Assembly (NCBI RefSeq): GCF_004769405.1
Contig: NZ_RQES01000005.1
Span: 620,001-684,000 of the forward strand
Length of the DNA: 64,000 nt
Reading direction: 5' to 3'
Origin: Leptospira selangorensis
GTDB taxonomy: Bacteria; Spirochaetota; Leptospiria; Leptospirales; Leptospiraceae
Positions 26,525 through 33,351 of this stretch are shown here, piece by piece; the stretch's first letter is position 1; each line of letters opens with the position of its first letter. The translations under genes and the position numbers were made by a program. Below the pieces are notes generated by a model. The model saw only the letters and a list, made by a program, of their open reading frames with translations. It did no database searches and was not told the DNA's origin.

Positions 26525-28123
26525 TTATAGGGATTCTAAGAATGTGATTAGTTGTTGTCTCTGAGCCGCAGTCAGGCTTTGGAAATTCCCGCGAGCCGTG
26601 TCTGCTTCTCCTCCATGCCATAGGATTGCTTCTTCAATCCCGTTTGCTCTTCCATCATGTAGAAGTCTTAAATGTCCGTTTACAGTTTGGATCAGGCCCA
26701 ACCCCCAAAGAGGAGGAGTTCTCCATTCCTGGCCACTAGCATCGAAATCTGGTCTCCCGTCGGCTAACCCAGGGCCCATATCGTGAAGTAATAGATCAGT
26801 ATACGGTTTGATATGCTGGTAGGAAATTTCCGGAAATCCGGAAACAAATCCCGTTTGAACATAAGGCTTATGACAACCTGCACAACCCACACTTGTAAAA
26901 AGAGCTTTTCCTGCGACTACATCAGTATCCGTAATATTTCTTCTGGAAGGAACTCCAACTAACATGCTATAGAATACGACTGCATCCACAAGATTTGCGG
27001 AAATTTCGATGCCATCGGTTCCTGCAGAATTCGTAATGCATGCAGTTTGAGTAGAAGGACAATTATCCGTAGGGAATAAAGGACTAGTGATTCCCATATC
27101 ACCTAAAAATGCTCCTTGATTCTGTTGGAACAAACTAGGTTCGTTTGCTTTCCAGCCGAATCTTCCCAGGACTTTGGAACTGGTGAAAGTATCCCAAACC
27201 ATATTCACTTTTCCTGATATACCATCTCCATCCGAATCGCTTGGATCCGCCCAGCCTAATATAGTGCTTTCAGGGATCGCTTGTAAAAGACCTAAGCCTG
27301 GGATCATAGGAGCGGTTCTTGGAGAGAAGTTAAAGCCGTTTACGGAAGAAGTAGGATCTCCGAACAGAGGGTTCCAAGTAAAAGTGTAAGTGGGTTGACT
27401 TAGGGTTACGTTAGTTCCTTCCGGATAGGTCGTGCTTCCGCTCGGATAATTGGGAGCAGCGATGGAACCATAAGATACCGAGGCAGCTCCTTCCGGAGGA
27501 GTGAAATTAGAGCCTGTGATACTTCCACTTCCTGTATCACAATTGAAATTGGAATCATAAACCGCCGGATTACAGCCCAAACCTTTATGGTTCAATTGAA
27601 GACCATAATTGTCCAGACCTATGGGGCCGCCCGTAGTGGAATTGGAACCGTTTTGAGAAAGACGGACTAAAATTCCAGGGAAATTATTCAAAGAACCCGA
27701 AGAAGGAGGAGCTCCTCTACCGTCGCCTTGATGGCAATTTTGGCAAGAGTTGGTATTAAAAGTAGGCCCGAGTCCTGCAGGTGAGCTACTTCCTTCTGAA
27801 ACCCAAGGGATATTGAAGAAGGAGTTTCCTTTATTGAACTTGGTAGCTCCTCCTGATCTTAAATTTGCGGCACGAATATCGAATGAAAACGCATTTGAAA
27901 CGAAGTTCGTAGTATAACCGCCGGAATATTCTTCACCTGGATCCACTGAACCATTAGCAGAATTTAAAGCGGCTAACAAAGCCATCGTGTTATTTCCGTT
28001 AGAAGGATCACATCCAAGTGAGAGTAACGCGATTATAAGAAATAAGATCGATCCTTTTGGATCGATTTGGTGTTTTTTATGGTCCCCGTTTTTGCGGGGA
28101 CCTTTGTTTTTATCACAGTTCAT
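26525..28123 (-). CDS. Di-haem oxidoreductase-like (DUF1111) lipoprotein
   Basis: The protein has 532 residues from the ATG at 28123; an in-frame ATG 39 bases earlier is the alternative. The signal sequence ends in a lipobox LSLGC. NSCQNCHQGDGRG (first CxxCH) and GCAGCHKPY (second) are the two haem-c sites of the DHOR/DUF1111 family. Family phrases near the C-terminus are TPPLWGLGLIQTVNGHLRLLHDGRA and EAILWHGGEADTARG. Such proteins pair with imelysins in iron-linked clusters, where they are proposed to be peroxidase- or reductase-like. It is the second gene of the cassette. Its first codons carry two strong hairpins (see 28046-28112). Confidence 0.88.
   Translation of the reverse strand: MNCDKNKGPRKNGDHKKHQIDPKGSILFLIIALLSLGCDPSNGNNTMALLAALNSANGSVDPGEEYSGGYTTNFVSNAFSFDIRAANLRSGGATKFNKGNSFFNIPWVSEGSSSPAGLGPTFNTNSCQNCHQGDGRGAPPSSGSLNNFPGILVRLSQNGSNSTTGGPIGLDNYGLQLNHKGLGCNPAVYDSNFNCDTGSGSITGSNFTPPEGAASVSYGSIAAPNYPSGSTTYPEGTNVTLSQPTYTFTWNPLFGDPTSSVNGFNFSPRTAPMIPGLGLLQAIPESTILGWADPSDSDGDGISGKVNMVWDTFTSSKVLGRFGWKANEPSLFQQNQGAFLGDMGITSPLFPTDNCPSTQTACITNSAGTDGIEISANLVDAVVFYSMLVGVPSRRNITDTDVVAGKALFTSVGCAGCHKPYVQTGFVSGFPEISYQHIKPYTDLLLHDMGPGLADGRPDFDASGQEWRTPPLWGLGLIQTVNGHLRLLHDGRANGIEEAILWHGGEADTARGNFQSLTAAQRQQLITFLESL
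28046..28112. promoter_or_regulatory. Two hairpins in the 5' coding part of the di-haem gene
   Basis: On the plus strand 28081-28088 pairs with 28095-28102 (8 bp, loop TTTTTG), and TTTGTTTTTA follows. A second stem, ATCGATCC with GGATCGAT around loop TTTT, lies near 28046-28067. Both are inside codons ~5-30 of the minus-strand lipoprotein gene. As DNA they would read as an intrinsic terminator for antisense transcription. As sense RNA they could shape translation or mRNA stability of the second cistron. Confidence 0.5.
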
Positions 28124-28175
28124 TTTTATATATATGCCGGAAAATAAGAGTCCGACTCCCATACGTTCTAATCGC

Positions 28176-29483
28176 TTAGAGTCCTAAAACATTCTTCGCT
28201 CTGACTACGTTTTGAGCCAATGTAGTATTGATCAGTAAGCCTACATTTTCTAAAACGCTATGCTGGCTATCTGCAGGATGCATAATCACTTGATCGTAAC
28301 GGTGAGATAAACTTCCGCCTGGACAAGAAGTGGTATAGTTGGGATCAGTAGTCTCATTATCAAGATTGATGCAGAACGTATCTCTTGCACTTTCAATTTG
28401 GGAAGTGACCGAGCCTTGGTTTTTGCTGCTTAGAAGATTAACTAGTCCGGCACCTGTGCTGATATTTACACCTTTCTTGATGCTGTAATTTCCGGTCCAG
28501 ATATTATAGACACCTTGTGCATCATAATAGAAGTCCGCTTTAGTTGTATCACTGAAACAGGAATGTTCATCTTCTTGAAGTTCGCTATCTACGCCTGATA
28601 AACGATCTCCTCCCCATTCCTGAACCATGAATGAAGTAAGACCAGTGAATACTAACCCTAAAGAAGTGTCAGTATTTCCGGAAGTTAAGAAAGTATCTGT
28701 TCTATAAGTGCCCGAAGTGACTGCAGGATCCCATTGGTCTCTAACTTGTTGTAAATGACCGATCAAACCTTGGGTAACCGCCAAAATATAAGCTCTTCTA
28801 TAACTAGGGATTCCACTTCCTGAAAAATCGGTTGCTGGTCTTTGCCCTGGAACAGTGTTGTCTCCACTGCTTGTATTGTCTTGTCCCCAAAGAAGATATT
28901 CGATTGCATGATAACCTGTCATGACCACTTTCTCAGTGTCGCCTTCGCTACCGGAAGCTAAGGTAGAATCTCCGTTTTTGGCATAGATATTTGCAAAAGT
29001 AGGGGTGGAAGATAAGCTACTAATATAATTGTCTATAACTACCTCGTCCAATGGCCATGCGTTAATCGCACCTTCACAGTCGTCAGTTCCGGAATAATCG
29101 GAACCGCCGGGAGCTCCACAATGACCTGTAGTTCCGTCGATTGGACCATCGCTGAAACGGAAAGCTTCCGTAACTAAGTAACTGGATCTTGCTACGACCC
29201 ATGCGTTTCTGGCTGCAGTCAGATTCGTTTCGTTGGGAGTAGTAGTAAAAGTTGTAAGAGCGGTAAGTAAGCTTGCTGCATCCGTTGCTGCTTGGTTATA
29301 AGATTCATAAGCAAGATCAGCATAACGTGTAAGTGCTTCTGTTTTAGTTGCGCTGGCTGGAATATCCAAACCTAAAAGCGCCGCGGCTGAATTATCACTG
29401 CCTGGACCCCCGCAAGAAATCAGGGAACCGAACAGAATAACACTGAACAGAATTGAAAAAATTTTTGTGTGGATGTTCCGCAT
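28176..29483 (-). CDS. lruB: LruB-like imelysin lipoprotein
   Basis: The protein has 435 residues from the ATG at 29483, preceded by AAGGAG; 46 more in-frame residues upstream are leader, not protein. The signal peptide ends at LISC (Cys). The M75 imelysin signature VVMTGYHAIEYLLWGQ contains the GxHxxE iron-binding motif in canonical form. SLSHRYDQVIMHPADS is near the end. LruB is a leptospiral imelysin-type lipoprotein known from uveitis serology, and the symbol is given on overall likeness. It is the first gene of a Fur-box-preceded cassette with a di-haem protein and a second imelysin. Confidence 0.8.
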   Translation of the reverse strand: MRNIHTKIFSILFSVILFGSLISCGGPGSDNSAAALLGLDIPASATKTEALTRYADLAYESYNQAATDAASLLTALTTFTTTPNETNLTAARNAWVVARSSYLVTEAFRFSDGPIDGTTGHCGAPGGSDYSGTDDCEGAINAWPLDEVVIDNYISSLSSTPTFANIYAKNGDSTLASGSEGDTEKVVMTGYHAIEYLLWGQDNTSSGDNTVPGQRPATDFSGSGIPSYRRAYILAVTQGLIGHLQQVRDQWDPAVTSGTYRTDTFLTSGNTDTSLGLVFTGLTSFMVQEWGGDRLSGVDSELQEDEHSCFSDTTKADFYYDAQGVYNIWTGNYSIKKGVNISTGAGLVNLLSSKNQGSVTSQIESARDTFCINLDNETTDPNYTTSCPGGSLSHRYDQVIMHPADSQHSVLENVGLLINTTLAQNVVRAKNVLGL

Positions 29484-29505
29484 GGAAATCTCCTTAAAAT
29501 TTGGG

Positions 29506-29539
29506 AAAAATCCCCGGTCCGGATAAAATCCGGCCGGGG
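29506..29539 (-). promoter_or_regulatory. Attenuator-like hairpin before the lruB ribosome site
   Basis: On the minus strand CCCCGG-C-CGGAT-TTT-ATCCG-GA-CCGGGG (29539-29512) is followed by A and five T (29510-29506), then the lruB ribosome site. This is the layout of an intrinsic terminator in a leader. An upstream CCGGTCC (29591-29585) can pair with the terminator arm GGACCGG (29520-29514), which offers an antiterminator alternative. Confidence 0.5.
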
Positions 29540-29605
29540 CCAGAGATGAACTGTGGGGATGACTCCCTCCGGCTCCTGGGACAGGGACCGGCTTGATTTT
29601 GCAAG

Positions 29606-29620
29606 TGAGAATAAGTCTCA
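29606..29620. promoter_or_regulatory. Fur-box-like palindrome upstream of lruB
   Basis: TGAGAATAAGTCTCA is a 7-1-7 inverted repeat that matches TGATAATnATTATCA at 12 of 14 positions, about 123 bases upstream of the lruB ATG. A TTGACT (minus strand, plus coordinates 29626-29631) nearby could be a -35 element overlapped by the box. This is typical of iron-repressed genes and fits imelysin function. Leptospira Fur site preferences are not verified here. Confidence 0.6.
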
Positions 29621-29818
29621 AAAAAAGTCAATAAGGTTTTTTCCTCATTCTACATTCCATCTCAGGCCACTTCGGGGAATTTTTATCTAAAATCCCGATT
29701 CGTTTCGGTTTATCCAGAGAGATTAACCCTTTTGGATTAAAAGAAACTGAGGCTGACTCTCAAAATTTTCGAGAAAGGGAACCTGGTCAATCCGAAAAAG
29801 GTCGGGAGTTAAAGATTC

Positions 29819-30820
29819 TTAAACTTCAGTCAATAAACTGTGAGAAGTATCTTCAGTAAGTATTTCAAATGCTGCACTTCTGGCAGATCTTAAACGAAGT
29901 GGAGAAGTTTCTCCTTTTCTTTGGACCAAAACTTCTGCCCTTGCTATTTTACTGTTCAGACAAAACTTCCAACCGCCTGGAGGATTCGCATAACGTAGGC
30001 AGGCGAAATCTTTTTTATCTGCATGAATTCTTCCTTCTATCTTTATTTCAGGAGAAGAAGCCTGGAATTTCCAATCGAAATACCGATAGCTCGCTCTTCC
30101 GAAGGAGGAGAATAAACCGTTTAATGCGTATTCTTTTCCATGTAAACGTAAAACGATTGGAGTGATTGCAGGAGTCCAGAGCGGTCCTATCTTGATCTTT
30201 GCTGTTGCCAATTCAAGGAAGGACCCTTCTTCCCCATCAAAACCGGCTACTTGTCCCCATGCGTATTGATCGGTGTGTTTTGGACCCCAATTATGATTTT
30301 GGCTTCCTTTCCAATCTTTTAGATCTATTTTATCATTTTCTAATTTTATAAATCCATTAAGTAATAAGGAAGGTTTTCCGACTAAAACTTTTGCCTTCGG
30401 GAAACCTCCTGAATATAGATCTTTGGGAAAAAGAAAAAGTGGTTTATCTCCTCCTGAGAAGTTTAGGTCCCATTCTATATTTGTGGAACCTTGTTTATTC
30501 CCTGATTTACCTTTTAACCCGTTATGATCTTGAACGGAAGAGCCGATCCGGACTTTGAATGGGGCTCCGGAAAATTCGCATTCCGAGATAGGATATTCGG
30601 ATTTGGAAACATAGTGTTTTCCATTCTCTCCGTCGAAATAGATGGCCCATAATTCTCCTATGGAATCTTGAGCGGAATGTTTAGGAGAAAAAATAGTATA
30701 GCGGATCCAAATTGCCAGAGGACGAGTCGGATGATTTCCTCTTACGAACCAACTCTCGTAATGACCTGCATTCGAATCGGAACGAAATCTGGGAAAATCA
30801 TAATCTTCGTCAATGTTCAT
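29819..30820 (-). CDS. AttH/CrtC-like lipocalin-fold protein
   Basis: The protein has 333 residues and no signal peptide is seen. The layout matches the AttH/CrtC (tocopherol-cyclase-like) superfamily of two lipocalin-like domains: GHYESWFVRGNHPTRPLAIW near the start and the mid-protein motif GSQNHNWGPKHTDQYAWGQ, the conserved W-x-x-x-H/N-x-W-G segment. Characterised members are hydratases of carotenoid-type substrates, but most bacterial homologues have no known substrate. It is followed on the same strand by the lruB region, with 335 bases between. Confidence 0.55.
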   Translation of the reverse strand: MNIDEDYDFPRFRSDSNAGHYESWFVRGNHPTRPLAIWIRYTIFSPKHSAQDSIGELWAIYFDGENGKHYVSKSEYPISECEFSGAPFKVRIGSSVQDHNGLKGKSGNKQGSTNIEWDLNFSGGDKPLFLFPKDLYSGGFPKAKVLVGKPSLLLNGFIKLENDKIDLKDWKGSQNHNWGPKHTDQYAWGQVAGFDGEEGSFLELATAKIKIGPLWTPAITPIVLRLHGKEYALNGLFSSFGRASYRYFDWKFQASSPEIKIEGRIHADKKDFACLRYANPPGGWKFCLNSKIARAEVLVQRKGETSPLRLRSARSAAFEILTEDTSHSLLTEV

Positions 30821-30915
30821 GCGGGAAATATTCGATCCTTCTCAGTTCGGAGCAACTAGAATACGCAAGGCAACTAAAGTTCCCGCTTAAATTTCTTCTT
30901 AAAAAATAATACGAA

Positions 30916-31611
30916 ATGATTTATAGTGTCGACGAGTTTGGAGAGAGTGAGGAATATTTGAATATGGAGATTCCTTCCTATTCCCTTTCCACTTGGAGAG
31001 CCACAGTCGCCAAATATGCTGAGGAAATTCTTCGCATTGGCCACGAAAAATCCCCGTTTTGGATCACTGTTCGTACATTTGTTTCTGCAGCATGCGAGAC
31101 TGATGATCCGGAACCTTTTTATGATGATCTGGACTCAGGTTTCAAAAGGGAATTAACAGAAGAGGATGAGGCTCGTTTGGACGAGGCATTGTCTTCCTTC
31201 TGGGACCAAGCCACTGCTGTTCTTATCGCAATTTCGGAAGCATACAGTGACGAAGATGAGGATAGAAGTGAGGAGATCACCGACGAAGCGATCTCAGGTT
31301 TACTTTCCGGATTAAACGAAGCCGGTGTAAAAACAATGTCGGATGCGGAACTTCTGGAAATAGCGGTTCTGGTTCTGAATAGCAGATTAAATTTCCATAA
31401 TGTTCCCGTGGAAGCTAACTTTTCTATCAAAAGTTTGAATTCCATCCCGGATCTGGAAGAAAGAAGGATCTTAGAACCTTTCGTTACCTTCTTGATCGAT
31501 GATTTCAAAACTGTAGAAGATAGAGAAGAAAGGTTCGCGCTGTTAATGCAGATCTTATTCGATACTTTATGGGCTCTGTTTTATCTGGGACTCGAAGAAG
31601 ACGAAGAATAG
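30916..31611 (+). CDS. Acidic protein of unknown function
   Basis: The protein has 231 residues and is strongly acidic, with runs such as YSDEDEDRSEEITDE and a final GLEEDEE. It looks mostly alpha-helical. No motif, signal peptide or membrane helix is seen. The start is uncertain: an ATG at 30964 (MEIPSYSLS) is a second candidate, and neither has a clear Shine-Dalgarno. It is convergent with the MFS gene, whose stop lies two bases past its own. It resembles in style, not in sequence, the acidic orphan at 51461. Confidence 0.6.
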   Translation: MIYSVDEFGESEEYLNMEIPSYSLSTWRATVAKYAEEILRIGHEKSPFWITVRTFVSAACETDDPEPFYDDLDSGFKRELTEEDEARLDEALSSFWDQATAVLIAISEAYSDEDEDRSEEITDEAISGLLSGLNEAGVKTMSDAELLEIAVLVLNSRLNFHNVPVEANFSIKSLNSIPDLEERRILEPFVTFLIDDFKTVEDREERFALLMQILFDTLWALFYLGLEEDEE

Positions 31612-31612
31612 A

Positions 31613-32854
31613 TCATTCTCCTATCTTTTCTCCCACTCTTAACTTTTCCTTTCTAAAAGAAATGATTGCGATCACTAAACTCAGGATCGCAAGTAAAGAA
31701 CTTACTATAAACGGTGCGCCCGGAAAATAAGGCTGCATACCTTCTCTCGTAAAATAAGAAAAAACAAAACTCATAAGTAATGGGCCTAAAATAGAACTTA
31801 GGCTCATCATACTTCCCATAATTCCTTGGAACTCTCCTTGTTGCGTAGGAGAGACGTGGTTGGAAATATAACCTTGGATTGCAGGAGTAGCGATAAAACA
31901 AAAAGAGAAGGGCACAAGTAGAGCATAAAGCATCCATTCCTCCCAGGCGAATGCAAATAATGCACTCATAACTACTCTTGCAAAAATTCCTATATAAGCG
32001 GAATTTTTTTGTCCCAGTTTAGGAATTATGATCCTAAGCAATCCGCCTTGCACTACTGCAAGAGACGCGCCTACCACTGCTAGAGAAAATCCGATCTTAG
32101 TTGCGGTCCACTGGAATTTGTTCATTGTAAAGTAGGACCAACTTGTTTCCATACAATGGTTCGCTACGAATATTAGAAATAAAGAAAGTACCAAACCGCT
32201 TAAAGGTCCAGGGTAACGGAAAAATGCCACAACTGAACCGAATGGATTTGCCATTACCCAGTTGAATTTTCTTCTGTTCTCTTCTACAAGAGTTTCGGGC
32301 AAAACAAAATATCCATACACCCAATTCAAAAGAGAAAGAGAAGAAGCCACCCAGAACGGAGCTCTTGGGCCGAACTCTGAAAATAAACCACCGATGATCG
32401 GGCCTATAATGAATCCCATCCCGAATGCCATTCCGACTAATCCTAAGTTTTGGGACCTTTTTTCAGGAGGGCTGATGTCTGCGATGATCGCACCTGCGAC
32501 TCCATAACTTGCTCCTGTGATCCCAGCTATGATCCTTCCTATGAATAACCAGAATACATTCGGTGCCAATGCTAAGAATGCATAGTCGATACCTAATCCA
32601 AATAAAGAGGCGAGTAAAACAGGTCTTCTTCCGAATCTATCGCTTAAACCGCCGATGATAGGAGCGAAGAAAAATTGAGTGATCGCATAAGTGAAGGATA
32701 GAAGTCCTCCGTAAACCGCTGCGGTACTCAAATTCCCTTGCAACATATCTTTTAAAAGATTGGGAACCACAGGGATGATGATCCCGAAGCCGATAAAATC
32801 GATGAGTAATGTAAAAAGTAAAAATTGGAGTGCGGACTTTTTTTGAACTGTCAT
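31613..32854 (-). CDS. MFS drug exporter (TetA-like)
   Basis: The protein has 413 residues and 12 membrane helices. Helix 1 begins LLIDFIGFGIIIPVVPNLL, a TetA/MFS DHA1 start. The cytoplasmic loop GGLSDRFGRRPVL after helix 2 is motif A. Helix 4-5 has IGRIIAGITGASYGVAGAII, the antiporter-type GxxxG region. It exports hydrophobic compounds by proton antiport. The substrate is unknown. It diverges from a GNAT acetyltransferase across 35 bases, an arrangement compatible with shared regulation. Confidence 0.88.
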   Translation of the reverse strand: MTVQKKSALQFLLFTLLIDFIGFGIIIPVVPNLLKDMLQGNLSTAAVYGGLLSFTYAITQFFFAPIIGGLSDRFGRRPVLLASLFGLGIDYAFLALAPNVFWLFIGRIIAGITGASYGVAGAIIADISPPEKRSQNLGLVGMAFGMGFIIGPIIGGLFSEFGPRAPFWVASSLSLLNWVYGYFVLPETLVEENRRKFNWVMANPFGSVVAFFRYPGPLSGLVLSLFLIFVANHCMETSWSYFTMNKFQWTATKIGFSLAVVGASLAVVQGGLLRIIIPKLGQKNSAYIGIFARVVMSALFAFAWEEWMLYALLVPFSFCFIATPAIQGYISNHVSPTQQGEFQGIMGSMMSLSSILGPLLMSFVFSYFTREGMQPYFPGAPFIVSSLLAILSLVIAIISFRKEKLRVGEKIGE

Positions 32855-32889
32855 ATTTCGTATTTTCAGGTTTTGTATATTGAACTAAA

Positions 32890-33351
32890 ATGAATCCTAA
32901 AATACAAATCAAACTCCAAGACCCGGAAACAAATTCTGCAATCTTAATGATGAACGCTTTATGGGAAGAAATACAATCCAGATACGGTTTTCAAGCGCCT
33001 AATCCGATGAAGGGCGAATATTTTAAGGGTCCCAAATATGGATTTTGGATCGCAGAAATTGATAATCGGCCGATTGGAAGTATTGCGATCACACCTTGGA
33101 ATGATTCGATTGCAGAGTTGGATGTAATGTATGTGGATCCTGAATTTAGAGGAACGGGGCTTGCTTCCGAACTTATTAACGGGTTGGAATTATTTGCGAA
33201 ACAAAACGGATTTACTTCTATTCGATTAAGAGCAGGTGCACCTCAACCGGAAGCATTACGTTTTTATGAAAAACATGGATATTCTCGTATCGATTCTTTT
33301 GGGAAATGGGCTTCCGACGAAACCGCTTGGTGTTATGAAAAACTGATTTAG
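32890..33351 (+). CDS. GNAT-family N-acetyltransferase
   Basis: The protein has 153 residues. The fold order is right: IGSIAITPWNDSIAELDVMYVDPEFRG, with motif A (V-x-P-x-x-R-x-x-G-x-x) read as VDPEFRGTGLASELING, then SIRLRAGAPQPEALRFYEKHGYSRIDSF near the C-terminus. It acetylates an amine of an unknown small molecule or protein. The ATG is 35 bases from the divergent MFS exporter. Its stop is adjacent to that of the convergent phosphatase gene. Confidence 0.85.
   Translation: MNPKIQIKLQDPETNSAILMMNALWEEIQSRYGFQAPNPMKGEYFKGPKYGFWIAEIDNRPIGSIAITPWNDSIAELDVMYVDPEFRGTGLASELINGLELFAKQNGFTSIRLRAGAPQPEALRFYEKHGYSRIDSFGKWASDETAWCYEKLI

Larger units (their letters stand above)
29484..29818. other. 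Leader and intergenic region of the lruB operon
   Basis: No gene is seen. From right to left on the minus strand it holds about 185 bases of nondescript AT-rich sequence (29621-29818), the Fur-like palindrome at 29606-29620, a GC-rich structured stretch (29505-29595), and the lruB ribosome site at about 29490. The structured stretch shows no conserved cobalamin, TPP, FMN or SAM riboswitch core that I can recognise. Confidence 0.5.

Noticed and set aside
29520..29605. Cobalamin riboswitch in the lruB leader
   Set aside because: The conserved GCCACTG and B12-box features are missing; only generic GC-rich stems are present.
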